Assembly: GCA_905214725.1 (NCBI GenBank)
Contig: CAJMNH010000013.1
Span: 1-50,310, forward strand
Length of the DNA stretch: 50,310 nt
From: an uncultured bacterium
Lineage (GTDB): Bacteria; Bacteroidota; Bacteroidia; Bacteroidales; Rikenellaceae
Reading direction: 5' to 3'
Positions 20,901 to 29,305 of this stretch are shown one piece after another. A model generated the notes under the pieces. That model did no database searches and was not told where the DNA came from. It saw nothing but the letters and a program-made list of their open reading frames with translations. The position numbers were made by a program, and so were the translations under genes. Within the stretch, counting starts at the first letter, position 1. The number at the start of each line of letters is the position of its first letter.

Positions 20901-21296
20901 AACCCTATAAACATCGCTCATGATGAAGACGTTGCCCGCCTGATCGACCTCGATTTTCTGGGTGTAAAGACCCGCCGTAACGGTCAGCACGGCATTGCGC
21001 TTGTCGAACGAGTCGTTTGACTCGACCACGATCTCGACTTCGTCGCTGCCCGTATGTATCCTGTCGGAATCGACCTTGCACCACTCGCTGTCGGACGAAA
21101 CCCGCCAGTGGATCGTCTGTACATTAAAAGTAACCGCCAGTTTCACGGTTTGGCTCGCGCTGGTAATACCGCGCGTCATGTCCCACGCGGGTACGGCCTC
21201 GATCTTGAGCGACGAAGGGTCTTGCTCGACGCTGTCGGTCGAGCAAGACACGGCCACCGATACCGCCGCCATCAATGTCAAAATATATTTTTTCAT
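17982..21296 (-). CDS. Surface lipoprotein with BACON domains and GLUG repeats
   Basis: A 1104-residue lipoprotein: MKKYILTLMAAVSVAVSC with lipobox AVSC, then STDSVEQD. Residues about 30-320 hold BACON-type beta-sandwich domains, seen in WRVSSDSEWCKVDSD, VLTVTAGLYTQKIEVDQAG and ASEWTIETPDWIEAE. BACON is a Bacteroidetes domain that lifts surface proteins away from the membrane and is sometimes linked to carbohydrate binding. From about residue 380 onward GLUG repeats dominate (GGIVGL, GGIAGK, GGVAGY), ending CYYWNGQE. It follows SusD by 12 bases, the usual position of surface glycan-binding proteins. Its size and repeat content suggest a long reach from the cell surface. The ligand is unknown. 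Confidence 0.9.
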   Translation of the reverse strand: MKKYILTLMAAVSVAVSCSTDSVEQDPSSLKIEAVPAWDMTRGITSASQTVKLAVTFNVQTIHWRVSSDSEWCKVDSDRIHTGSDEVEIVVESNDSFDKRNAVLTVTAGLYTQKIEVDQAGNVFIMSDVYRVLGSNETLSYDVEVRTASEWTIETPDWIEAEKVGTPTVDESGQTTTVMHVSIDANTGEQPRYGAVQLIPAEGYNGEFTVFQFGSEVAMTADGKIDVAAEGNVSFEVMAPFGIIEKVEAPYWIQCTETPAEDGFNTVYKFWIGKNLSDTKAGRECIVEFTVKDSSRSIALPAITQDFVPAGGIVTGPGFKMFAEAWNANDDISYWTTENESGVLVNVLSDINMSEVETWTPIGTASRPFDGVFRGNGWLIKAWKGDAPLFGHVGAGATVQDIIVDEDCSMTFSGSVASESWFGVIAGVSCGMIDNCVNRAAVVVENLDASAETGFGGIVGLLDNGAVRNSKNEASFTVEQSVTSNASLNAGGIAGKSLGEASSIVSSANNGSVNAYARISGSSSALRIGGIAGVASGTLTDCSTGEKLLIVSTDASRTVYCGGVAGYSAAAVSECVNAQPVSTTLYRSGDAVYSEYTGGIAGYQESGSIKGCTNRGSMISSSNQQYLYMGGIAGVFADGEAENNVNVAKLDLQGDATAAIKGVRYASVGGLYGRFGAVQGDSDKNSSNSGPITVLNIETAADNSTCLNLGGVGGYVDSESPLSSLANTGAITADLVANFTTFAVGGIAGSTECGISDSKNAGKLMINNGVLLKNTSSKIYFGGIAGRNVTGDINTYSGCVNDGEVGIGTKSNDYNILPAFSGGILGYTETPVAVKKCENNGYVNSSGANNKYDGLFSAAGGIVGAIVETAAEVADCTVTVDTRNYAYNRNIDMDPFKMSHCGGVVGCAVGESSSDIVKISGCSNSGTLENKRSTAAGIVGFAKYAAVSGCRFTGSVVGSGPHFAAGIAGCLSDASATDCIVKSPDIYSHSSLGFNSVNYFPSAGVVGYLYGKSSVSKCKAFATLIQNVGSTANEQTHLGMGLIAGISVAGSTISDCGVGGTLNTGSAGKVQNVIMTVTSDNFGGCIVGDGNVVPSGCYYWNGQE

Positions 21297-21308
21297 AACT
21301 GCAATCGA

Positions 21309-22850
21309 TTATTCTTCTTTTCTCTTCTGGTTGTGGTCAGCCCACCACACCTCGGTTTTCATGTTGTTCACTCCGCCCAGCCAACCGTTGACGGCCTCGC
21401 TGTAATTGACGGGGTTGCGGAACTCCTCGTCGGCAGGATAGAGCAGGCGGGTCGGCAGCACGCCGTCGTTGCCCGCAAGCGACTTGACCGGCATATCGGG
21501 ATAACCCGTGCGGCGGTAGTCGCACCACGACTCTATGCCGACCAGAACGGTCGAAATCCATTTCTGGATCATTATGCGTTCGAGGGCAGCATCGTCCCTG
21601 AGCCCGTCGAGCGACACCAGCGGATTCGAAAGGAACGCCGATACGGCCGACTCGGCGGCATCGGGATTCCACTCGTAGACCGACTCGGCGACGGCACGGT
21701 CGTAGTAGCTCTTGGCCGTTCCCGATATCCACTTGCGATGCGCCGCCTCCGCCCATATGAACCATATCTCCGAGAAGCACATGATCGAGAAGTGGTCGCG
21801 GTTCTGTATCAGGCCGCGGTTGTAGTGGGCTACGATGTCCACATAGGGTATGAGTTCCTGATAGGTAACTTGCGTGGGCGCGCCCACGCGTTTGTTGTCG
21901 AAATAGTAGCTCAGGCGAGGGTCGGACATAAGCACGTTTTCGTCGTCGTCAAGCACATACATCTCGTTCATCAGGCGTTCGCAGATCATATTGCTGTTCC
22001 AGCTGCCGGCACGCCACGAGAAGAATGGGGTCTGCTGTGCGGTCACCGCGTCATCGAAAGGCACGTCTGCGGCATCTTCGCGGCTCTCGAAAACCGGATA
22101 GTCCGCCGGATAGGAGAACATCTGGTTGAGTTTCGACACGGCGAAGAGGCTCTCGGTCTCGACATCGACCTCGTCTTTGAGCGCCACACGCATCAACAGG
22201 CGCAGATAGATCGAGTTGCCCAGTTTGCGCCATTTCTTGATGTCGCCCTTGTACATGTAGTCCTCCGAGGGGTCGAAGTTGGTCTTCGATTGCGACAGCA
22301 GCGTATTGGCCTCTTCGAGCAACCCGAACATATCGCGGTAGATCTCCTTCTGGCTGTCGTAGCGGGGCGTGAACTCCGTGCCGCCCGAAGTATATCCCTG
22401 CAACGCCTCGAAATAGGGCACGTCGCCATAGGCGTCGGTCAGGGTGGATATGGCGATGACCTTGATGATGTAGGCAATGGCCAGCGCCGCATCGTTTTTG
22501 TCCTTCTTGGCCTGTTCGAGCATCGCCTGCGCATTGCCGCCGACCGAATAGAAGTCGTTCCAGTAACCCGCCGCAACACTGTTCTGTATGCGGTAGTTGC
22601 TGATCTTGTCGGCGTTCTGCTGGTGGCCGACCGTATACTGCATGAGCTGCGAGGTCAGCGTGAACGAACGGTTGATCATGCGGTACTCGTAGTTGAAGAC
22701 GGTCGGTTGCACGAACGTGGTCGCCGTCGTATTCTGAACGGCGTTCTTGTTTATGTTCATCTCTTCGAAACGCGAGCACGAGGCCATGACGGCAACCGAC
22801 GCGATCAATGCGGCTATCGAATATTTCATCTGTTTTGTTCTCATAATCAT
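21309..22850 (-). CDS. susD: SusD/RagB-family nutrient-binding lipoprotein (SusD-like_2 type)
   Basis: Outer-membrane lipoprotein that caps the SusC channel and delivers ligand to it. MKYSIAALIASVAVMASC carries lipobox MASC. The body has the helical, TPR-rich SusD fold (YNFDPSEDYMYKGDIKKWRKLGNS-like segment near the middle) and the C-terminal half places it in the SusD-like_2 group, ending ...GGVNNMKTEVWWADHNQKRKEE in substance. The codon at 22853 is GTG; ATG codons at 22850, 22844 and 22829 are alternatives. 22850 sits a few bases after AGAGGAG, so I used it. It lies 10-12 bases from both neighbours, between SusC and the BACON-GLUG lipoprotein. Ligand specificity cannot be inferred from the fold. 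Confidence 0.93.
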   Translation of the reverse strand: MIMRTKQMKYSIAALIASVAVMASCSRFEEMNINKNAVQNTTATTFVQPTVFNYEYRMINRSFTLTSQLMQYTVGHQQNADKISNYRIQNSVAAGYWNDFYSVGGNAQAMLEQAKKDKNDAALAIAYIIKVIAISTLTDAYGDVPYFEALQGYTSGGTEFTPRYDSQKEIYRDMFGLLEEANTLLSQSKTNFDPSEDYMYKGDIKKWRKLGNSIYLRLLMRVALKDEVDVETESLFAVSKLNQMFSYPADYPVFESREDAADVPFDDAVTAQQTPFFSWRAGSWNSNMICERLMNEMYVLDDDENVLMSDPRLSYYFDNKRVGAPTQVTYQELIPYVDIVAHYNRGLIQNRDHFSIMCFSEIWFIWAEAAHRKWISGTAKSYYDRAVAESVYEWNPDAAESAVSAFLSNPLVSLDGLRDDAALERIMIQKWISTVLVGIESWCDYRRTGYPDMPVKSLAGNDGVLPTRLLYPADEEFRNPVNYSEAVNGWLGGVNNMKTEVWWADHNQKRKEE

Positions 22851-22862
22851 CACTCTCCTCTG

Positions 22863-25800
22863 TTAGAAACTTATCTTCACGCTGCCGCCGAACGTTGCCG
22901 TTCCGGGCATCTGCAACATCTCGAATCCGGGAACCACCGATGCGCCGCGCATGAACGCGCCTTCGGGATCCCAGCCCGGGAACTTCGACCAACAATAGAG
23001 GTCGCGGCCGTAGACCGACAGCGACAGCCCCTTGATGAACTTGCTCTTTGCCAGCAGCCGACGCGGGAATTCGTATTCGATGCGAATCTCGCGCAGTTTG
23101 AGGAACTCGGTGCTGACGAAGTTCTGCTCACAGTTTTGGAAAGCGTATGCCAGACCGTAGTACTCGACGATATCGGCCGTCTTATGGGTATTGCGAATGA
23201 AGTTGCCGTCGGGCAGCTGGTTCACTCCGTCGAGAACCAGTCCGTTGTAACGTCCGGCAAGCGTAAAACTGCCCTTGCCCCGCGTACCGAGGACGGAGTT
23301 GGTATAGGAATAGACGTTTCCGCCGTGTTGGCCGTCGAATGCGATCGACAGAGTCAGGCCTTTCCACTTGACGCTCGTGCCGAAGCCTCCCTTCCAGTCG
23401 GGCGTACACTCGCCGATATACTGCAATTCGTCGCTGTACTGGGGATAACCGTTCTCATCGACGATGATCTGTCCCGACACGTTCGTGATGCTGCCGTCCT
23501 TCTCGACGATGTACGCCCCTTCGGGAGCGCGCTTGTAGCCCAGTCCATACATCGCCGAGAGCGAGCCGCCCTTGTAGGCCGTCATGTAGGCGTGCGAAGA
23601 GTACGAAGCCACGATCCACGAATCGACGCCCTCGCCCAGATCGACTACCTTGTTGCGGTTCTTCGACCAGTTGATATAGGCCTTCCACTGCACGTCTTTG
23701 GTCTTGATGAGCGTACCGGTGACCTGAAGTTCCCAACCGTAATTGCGAATGGTTCCGGCGTTGGCGAAACGCTTGGTCACGCCCGAGGCCGAGCTGACCG
23801 GCATGTTCACGATGAGGTCTTTCGAGGTGTTGTCGTAATACGCCAGATCGATGCCCAGTCGGTTGCGGAACATTCGCAGGTCGAGACCCACCTCCCACGA
23901 CGAGACGATCTCGGGTTTGAGGTTGGCGTTGTTCATCGTGCCCGGTATCTGGTAGTTGCCGGCGAAATCCGACGATGAGAGATAGTCGGTCGTTCGGTAG
24001 GGCTTGGTGTCGTGTCCCACCTGTGCAAAACTGCCGCGCAGTTTCACCAGATTGACGGTATTGCGCGCCGCGCCGAAGTCGATGAGTTCGTTGAGCAGCA
24101 CGCTCGCCGATACCGACGGATAGAAATAGGAATTGTTGTTCACAGGCAGCGTGCTCGACCAGTCGTTACGACCCGTGATGTCCAAGAACACGGCATCGCG
24201 CCACGAGAACTGGATCAGGCCGTAGAGGCTGTTGGTCTGAAGCTCGTAGTCGTAGATGTTGGGTTTGACGCGCTCTACCGAGTTCGCCAGCGAGTAAACG
24301 CCGGGCTGTTTGAGCTGCTCCGCCGTTAGGGTCGTTTCGCGGAACATGCGGTTGAGGATGCTGCCGCCGAAATTGAGTTTCATGTTGAACCCTGCGCCCA
24401 GCTTGCGGCTGTACTTGAGCAGAAAATCCATGCTCAGCTGCAACGAGCTGACATTGCCTTCGCGGTACATGCCATAACGTTGTGAATAGGAGCTTTTGGG
24501 CTGGCGCATGGAGCGGTGGTCGCGCGAAAAATCGATGCCGCCGCGCAGCATCAGGTCGAGACCTTTGTAGAGATGCAGGTCGAGCGACGTGTTTCCGAAG
24601 ACACGGTCGCGGTCGAGCGTATTGAGGCACTCGTATGCCACGAAATAGGGGTTGTTCTTGGCGCCCGTCAGGTTGGCATTCTGCTGCACGTCCGGCTCGA
24701 TCCAGTAATCGCGCGCCCAGTCCATGTTAATGTTGGGCGCCATGCACCACAGCGAGTACATGACCGACGCTTGGCCGTAACCCATCTGCGGCAAGTTGTC
24801 ACAATCGCGGCGGTAGTAGGTGATCGACGTATTCATCGACAGCCAATTGTTGATCTTGTTGTGCGAATTGAGCTTTATCGACTGGCGCATGGCAGGCGAG
24901 TTGGGTGTAATCGACTCGCCGCGCGTGTCGGATATCGAGAGCCTTATCGAATTGTTGCGGTTGAGCTTTGCCGACAGCGACAGCGAGTTGGTCGTCGTCC
25001 AGCCCGTTTTGAAATAATCCTTGAACCAGTTGCCGTAGCTGACGAACGGGGTCTTGACGCGCAGGCCGTTCTGATCGACGCCGATACCGCGTTTCTCGTC
25101 ATAGAACTGGTAGTAAGGTGTGCCGTCCATCTTGGGGCCCCACGACGTGGCGTCGGTGGTCGTAACCTCGTCGCCGTCGACCGGTTCGCCGTAGTGGAAG
25201 GTATCGTGTCCCTTGGTACCGCCCTGTCCGTAGACATACTGCAAGTCGGGTGAAGTATTGACGATCTCGGCGACGAAATTCGACGAGAAGGTCACGCTGA
25301 CGTTGCCGTCCTCCTTGTCGCCCGACTTGGTGGTGATGACGATGGCGCCGTTGGCGGCCTCCGAACCGTAGAGAGCCGTGGCTGCAGGCCCTTTCAGCAC
25401 CGTGATGTTGTCGATATCGTCGGGGTTGACGTCGCCCGTGCCGTCGCCGTAGTCGATGGCATACGCCGACTCGCCCATGCCCGACGAGGTATTGAACATC
25501 GGCACGCCGTCGATAACGAACAGCGCCCCGTTGTTGCTCAGGTCGAGCGACGACTCGCCGCGAAGCGTGACGCGCATCGAGCCACCCGCGCCGGCGCCCG
25601 TCTTCTGCAATGTCAGACCGGCAACCTGCCCCGTCAGCCCCGAGAGCCAGTTGGTCGAGGTCGTGGACGATGCGAAGGCGTCGCCGTCGACCTTGGTGGC
25701 GGCGTAACCGAGCGATTTCTCGTCGCGTTTGAGACCCAGAGCCGTAACGACAACCTCGTCGATGGCCTGCGCCTCGTCCACAAGCGTCACGTCGATGGTC

Positions 25801-26483
25801 GATTTGCTGCCCACGAAAACGTCCTGCGTCTTATAGCCGAGGAAACTGAACGACAGTTCGTCGTTGGGGCGCGCCTTGAGCGCATAGGAGCCGTCGGTAC
25901 CCGTCACCGTACCCGTGAGCATGCCCTTGACAATGACGCCCACGCCGGACATCGGTTTGCCCGCCTCGTCGCGGACGACGCCCATTACGGTCGCCGCCTT
26001 GCCCGACGGCGCGGAGGGCTGCGCCGCGGACGACGGAGCGGCCGTGCCGACTTCGGCGGCAACACCGGACTTCGACTCCGTTGCCGAAGTAGTCTCGGAC
26101 GATGACGGACGCGCCGCCGAACGCTCCTTCTTGATCAAGATTTTGTCGCCGCGGAATTCATAGATCAACCCTTTTCCCGCAAGCACCTTGTCGAGAGCCT
26201 CTTTGACTCCCGAAGACGTAACCGCGGCGGTCACGTTACCGGCATTCTCCACCAACTCGTTGTTGTAGAGGAACGTATAAGATGTCTGGGACTCGATTCT
26301 CTTCAACACCTCAGCCAACGGCACGCCGCTGACGGACAAGGTTACCGTCGAGAGTTGCTGTTCCGACAGGACATCGAAAGCGAAAGCCGTGTCGGCCGTC
26401 GCCAATGCCAACGTTGCCAACACGCCGACCGCAAAGCGGCGGAACGAGGAGCAACGAATTCTCAACTTGTCTAAGTTTGCCAT
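22863..26483 (-). CDS. susC: SusC/RagA-family TonB-dependent transporter with STN domain
   Basis: A 1206-residue outer-membrane transporter that imports large ligands using TonB energy. After a signal region (hydrophobic FAVGVLATLALATADTAFAF) comes an STN domain (about residues 35-115; LSVSGVPLAEVLKRIESQTS). A low-complexity Ser/Ala linker, a carboxypeptidase-regulatory-like domain (MGVVRDEAGKPMSGVGVIVK), the plug with EVVVTALGLKRDEKSL and LFVIDGVPM, and the beta-barrel ending GSVKISF follow. An STN domain normally signals to a FecR anti-sigma factor, but no FecR or matching sigma gene is in this locus; a DUF6377 regulator lies nearby instead. It is the second gene of the operon, 45 bases after the transporter gene. 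Confidence 0.96.
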   Translation of the reverse strand: MANLDKLRIRCSSFRRFAVGVLATLALATADTAFAFDVLSEQQLSTVTLSVSGVPLAEVLKRIESQTSYTFLYNNELVENAGNVTAAVTSSGVKEALDKVLAGKGLIYEFRGDKILIKKERSAARPSSSETTSATESKSGVAAEVGTAAPSSAAQPSAPSGKAATVMGVVRDEAGKPMSGVGVIVKGMLTGTVTGTDGSYALKARPNDELSFSFLGYKTQDVFVGSKSTIDVTLVDEAQAIDEVVVTALGLKRDEKSLGYAATKVDGDAFASSTTSTNWLSGLTGQVAGLTLQKTGAGAGGSMRVTLRGESSLDLSNNGALFVIDGVPMFNTSSGMGESAYAIDYGDGTGDVNPDDIDNITVLKGPAATALYGSEAANGAIVITTKSGDKEDGNVSVTFSSNFVAEIVNTSPDLQYVYGQGGTKGHDTFHYGEPVDGDEVTTTDATSWGPKMDGTPYYQFYDEKRGIGVDQNGLRVKTPFVSYGNWFKDYFKTGWTTTNSLSLSAKLNRNNSIRLSISDTRGESITPNSPAMRQSIKLNSHNKINNWLSMNTSITYYRRDCDNLPQMGYGQASVMYSLWCMAPNINMDWARDYWIEPDVQQNANLTGAKNNPYFVAYECLNTLDRDRVFGNTSLDLHLYKGLDLMLRGGIDFSRDHRSMRQPKSSYSQRYGMYREGNVSSLQLSMDFLLKYSRKLGAGFNMKLNFGGSILNRMFRETTLTAEQLKQPGVYSLANSVERVKPNIYDYELQTNSLYGLIQFSWRDAVFLDITGRNDWSSTLPVNNNSYFYPSVSASVLLNELIDFGAARNTVNLVKLRGSFAQVGHDTKPYRTTDYLSSSDFAGNYQIPGTMNNANLKPEIVSSWEVGLDLRMFRNRLGIDLAYYDNTSKDLIVNMPVSSASGVTKRFANAGTIRNYGWELQVTGTLIKTKDVQWKAYINWSKNRNKVVDLGEGVDSWIVASYSSHAYMTAYKGGSLSAMYGLGYKRAPEGAYIVEKDGSITNVSGQIIVDENGYPQYSDELQYIGECTPDWKGGFGTSVKWKGLTLSIAFDGQHGGNVYSYTNSVLGTRGKGSFTLAGRYNGLVLDGVNQLPDGNFIRNTHKTADIVEYYGLAYAFQNCEQNFVSTEFLKLREIRIEYEFPRRLLAKSKFIKGLSLSVYGRDLYCWSKFPGWDPEGAFMRGASVVPGFEMLQMPGTATFGGSVKISF

Positions 26484-26527
26484 TCAATCAATTATTTCGG
26501 TTAATTAGTAAATGTACACGGTAGCTT

Positions 26528-27901
26528 TCAGGCATGCGGTCTCTTCGATACGAACAGCGCAAGGATGAACGAGAGTGCCGACGCCGCGATCCAGAAAATG
26601 ACGGCCGTGTCGAAGTCGTAACGCGTGACGCCGTCGACGACCGTCTTGCCCGAGTTGATGAGCCAGCCGCTGATGATGTCCTGCAATCCGGCTCCGACGT
26701 AGCTGGCCATTCCGACGATCCCCAGCGCCGCACCCGTGGCTTCGCGCGGCACGATGTCGATGGCCATCAGCCCGCCGAGGAAGCAGATCAGCACCCCGAT
26801 GGCCATGCCGAAGAGCACCATGCTCAGCAGATTGACGAACATGCTGTCGCCTGAATAGAGAAACAGGCACAGGGCGACGGTATTCAGCACGCCGAACCCG
26901 AATGCCAGCACGTTGCGGCGGCCGTGGAACAGCGTGTCGGACAACCATCCCGAAAAGACCGTCCCGACGATGCCCAGCAGGGCGTTGACCGAGATAACCT
27001 GCGTGGCCGCGGCCAGCGTGTATCCCTTGACCTCCTGCAGGAACAGCACGCCCCAGCCGTTGATGGCATAACGCGAAACGTACATGAAGGCGCTCGACAG
27101 GGCCAGCACCCAGACAAAGGGATTGCGGAGAACCGAACGTTGCAGTTTAGAGGTCGAACCGTGATTGGGATTCTGCTCGGGGGACTCCTCGCCGGTCAGC
27201 GTTTCGATCGGAGGTAGGCCCTTCGATTCGGGAGTGTCGTGAAGCAGGAAGACGATCACCAGTATGCCCAATACTCCGGCCACCGACGAGCCGACGAAAC
27301 CCCACTGCCAGCCGAAGATGCCGACGACGGCCCCGACGAAGAGGAACGATAGGAACTCGCCGAGGTTGTGGCTGGCGCTGAAAAACCCGTAGTAAGTGCC
27401 GCGCTTGCTCAGGGGATACCAGCGCGACAGGGCGATGATCGCCGGAGGCGCGCCCATCGACTGCGACCATCCGTTGACGCCCCACATTACGGCGAAGACG
27501 ATGAAGAGCGTCATGTTGCCTATCATGCCCACGCCATTGGCGAAGCCCAGCGCCCCGACCAGCAGGTTGGCGACGGCCGAGACGCAGAGTCCCGCAGCCA
27601 TGAAACGCTTGATATTGCTGTGGTCGGAGAGGAATCCGTTAACGAATTTGCCGATGGCGTAGGCGAACAACAGCGCCGAGCCGATGATGCCCAGTTGTGT
27701 GGCGTCGAGCGCCCCGCTTTCGAGGATCGGTTTCTTGACCACATTCAGGCTCGTGCGGCAGACGTAATAGAGGCTGTAGCCGACCGTACCGGCGATGAAG
27801 CTCTGGAAGCGGAGCTTCTTGTAAAGTTTCATAAGCGCTTCGTCATCGCCTCGGAAAGGGGCCGACGGCCTGCTTTTACGGAAGAAAGAGAGTGGGTTCA
27901 T
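26528..27901 (-). CDS. MFS organophosphate:phosphate antiporter family protein (GlpT/UhpT-like)
   Basis: A 457-residue inner-membrane carrier with about twelve hydrophobic segments. The N-terminal half has the organophosphate-antiporter look: KLRFQSFIAGTVGYSLYYVC with Arg/Tyr in the first helix, then RTSLNVVKKP, and SHNLGEFLSF further on. Known members exchange glycerol-3-phosphate or hexose phosphates for inorganic phosphate. The ATG at 27901 was chosen because the -7 box at 27932-27939 lies upstream of it and the protein then begins MNPLSFFRKS; the open frame to 27988 would include the promoter. It is the first gene of the operon that also makes SusCD and two phosphoesterases, so a phosphorylated product of surface digestion is the likely substrate. 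That specificity is inference. Confidence 0.9.
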   Translation of the reverse strand: MNPLSFFRKSRPSAPFRGDDEALMKLYKKLRFQSFIAGTVGYSLYYVCRTSLNVVKKPILESGALDATQLGIIGSALLFAYAIGKFVNGFLSDHSNIKRFMAAGLCVSAVANLLVGALGFANGVGMIGNMTLFIVFAVMWGVNGWSQSMGAPPAIIALSRWYPLSKRGTYYGFFSASHNLGEFLSFLFVGAVVGIFGWQWGFVGSSVAGVLGILVIVFLLHDTPESKGLPPIETLTGEESPEQNPNHGSTSKLQRSVLRNPFVWVLALSSAFMYVSRYAINGWGVLFLQEVKGYTLAAATQVISVNALLGIVGTVFSGWLSDTLFHGRRNVLAFGFGVLNTVALCLFLYSGDSMFVNLLSMVLFGMAIGVLICFLGGLMAIDIVPREATGAALGIVGMASYVGAGLQDIISGWLINSGKTVVDGVTRYDFDTAVIFWIAASALSFILALFVSKRPHA

Positions 27902-27931
27902 TCGGTTGTTTGCCGCTGGTTTTTCGGTATT

Positions 27932-27939
27932 CAAAATTA
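27932..27939 (-). promoter_or_regulatory. -7 box of the transporter-SusCD-GLUG-phosphoesterase operon
   Basis: Minus strand TAATTTTG, a perfect TAnnTTTG match about 31 bases upstream of the transporter ATG. It is preceded by TTTATGGAA, giving TTTATGGAATAATTTTG. Nearly the same string (TTTATGGAATAAATTTG) forms the divergent promoter at 28256-28263, which suggests shared control. Confidence 0.7.
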
Positions 27940-28255
27940 TTCCATAAAACGACATAAATAACGGTATCGTTCGGGAAAGTAGTCGCACAGAGGTTTTAAT
28001 CTGTTCGAAATGAGCAATATGACGTTCTGTTCCGTCCGTAAAATAGTAGATAGAATTCCGATTCGGCGTGCGATACGCTCACGACTTTTTGTCCGAACGA
28101 CGGTCGGTTCCTTGTTTGGCAAGCCTGCGGGGCGGAGGCTGGAATCTACTTTATTCGAAGTCGACCGAAAGCGTAATCAGCTGCCTTATAATATTTTGCA
28201 ACGCAACAAGAGCTCTATTTTTCTCTCGAGACTGAATTCGAAGCGCTTTATGGAA

Positions 28256-28263
28256 TAAATTTG
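28256..28263 (+). promoter_or_regulatory. -7 box of the EEP-glycosidase operon
   Basis: Plus strand TAAATTTG, a perfect TAnnTTTG match, preceded by CTTTATGGAA. The leader to the ATG at 28359 would be about 88 bases. The 17-base block matches the opposing promoter at 27932 apart from one base. Confidence 0.65.
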
Positions 28264-28358
28264 CGAATTGATGAACTGATAAATTCCATTATCGCCGATC
28301 GTACCATCCGGCATGATTTCGAAAAAGAACCGGACTTCGATCCCAAATCTCACCCGCA

Positions 28359-29228
28359 ATGAAAAAGTCACTTGTGTTTTTATTATTTGTTTTTACGATG
28401 CAGTTCACCTATGGACAGCAGTTTCATGTGGCATCCTACAATGTCCGGTATGCCAACCCGACCGATGAACAGCGAGGGAACGGATGGAGCCGACGATGTC
28501 CGGTCATCTGCGATCAGATCGCCTACGAGTCGTTCGACCTGATCGGCATGCAGGAGGTGCTTAAAACCCAATTCGACGACTTGTCGGAGAGATTGTCGCA
28601 GGATTACGGTTGTTTCGGGGTCGGCCGCAACGACGGTAAAATGTCAGGGGAGTATGCTCCGATATTCTATAAAAAAGATCGCTTCATCCTGCTGGATTCC
28701 GGCTGTTTTTGGTTGTCGGCAACTCCCGACAAGCCGAGCGTGGGTTGGGATGCGAAATATCCGCGTATCTGTGTATGGGTACAATTACGGGATCGAAGCA
28801 CCGGAAATACCCTATATTTTCTGAATACGCATTTCGATCACGTCGGAGAGCAGGCTCGGCAGGAGAGCGCCCGCATGATCGTGGAATGGATCCAAAAGCA
28901 TTCCGACCAATGCGAGACGATTCTGACCGGAGATTTCAATGTAGATCAACGCAGTGCGAGCTATCACGAACTCGTAAAGGCCGGGATTTTGGCGGATTCT
29001 TTCGAAGTGGCAGGCGCTCGTATGGCTACGACCGGAACCGTCAACGGCTTTAATCCGCAAAGATGGACCGACCAACGTATAGATCACGTTCTGGTCACTC
29101 GAGGCATCGAAGTCCTTCGCTACGGTTTGTTGACGAACCTTTATTGGACGTCGGATCATGCGGGAAATCGGGAAGCTCGCCTGCCGTCGGATCATTATCC
29201 GGTCAGCGTATATCTGAAGATCCTGTAA
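28359..29228 (+). CDS. Secreted endonuclease/exonuclease/phosphatase-family protein
   Basis: A 289-residue Mg-dependent phosphoesterase of the EEP fold. MKKSLVFLLFVFTMQFTYGQ is a Sec signal with a YGQ cleavage site. Family motifs occur in order: ASYNVRYAN, GMQEVL (metal Glu), LNTHFDHVG (His), TGDFNVDQ (Asp/Asn), RIDHVLV and PSDHYPV (catalytic His). All key residues are present. In Bacteroidetes utilisation loci such proteins are often annotated as phosphatases acting on phosphorylated sugars or phosphodiesters, not nucleic acids. It is first in a two-gene operon with the glycosidase 77 bases downstream, divergent from the SusCD operon. The reaction is not proven by sequence; the fold is certain. 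Confidence 0.93.
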   Translation: MKKSLVFLLFVFTMQFTYGQQFHVASYNVRYANPTDEQRGNGWSRRCPVICDQIAYESFDLIGMQEVLKTQFDDLSERLSQDYGCFGVGRNDGKMSGEYAPIFYKKDRFILLDSGCFWLSATPDKPSVGWDAKYPRICVWVQLRDRSTGNTLYFLNTHFDHVGEQARQESARMIVEWIQKHSDQCETILTGDFNVDQRSASYHELVKAGILADSFEVAGARMATTGTVNGFNPQRWTDQRIDHVLVTRGIEVLRYGLLTNLYWTSDHAGNREARLPSDHYPVSVYLKIL

Positions 29229-29305
29229 CATCTATTCTACGAGAAATTTGCTGCCTATTTTCCGATTGACAAGCCCGTATAAAATTTAATGATATTATAG
29301 AAGAT

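Larger units (their letters stand above)
27902..28358. other. Divergent control region between the two halves of the phosphoester locus
   Basis: About 457 bases with no convincing gene. It holds two promoters facing outward with a shared extended element (see 27932-27939 and 28256-28263). The stretch between them has short open frames of no recognisable identity. No riboswitch or clear operator palindrome was seen. Confidence 0.6.

Noticed and set aside
21054..23978. Long plus-strand frame opposite susD and susC
   Set aside because: Crosses two well-defined genes on the other strand and has no domain signal; antisense shadow.
28010..28258. Plus-strand frame of 82 codons in the divergent control region
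   Set aside because: Overlaps the promoter zone, has no family resemblance and an Arg/Ser-rich composition; probably not a gene.
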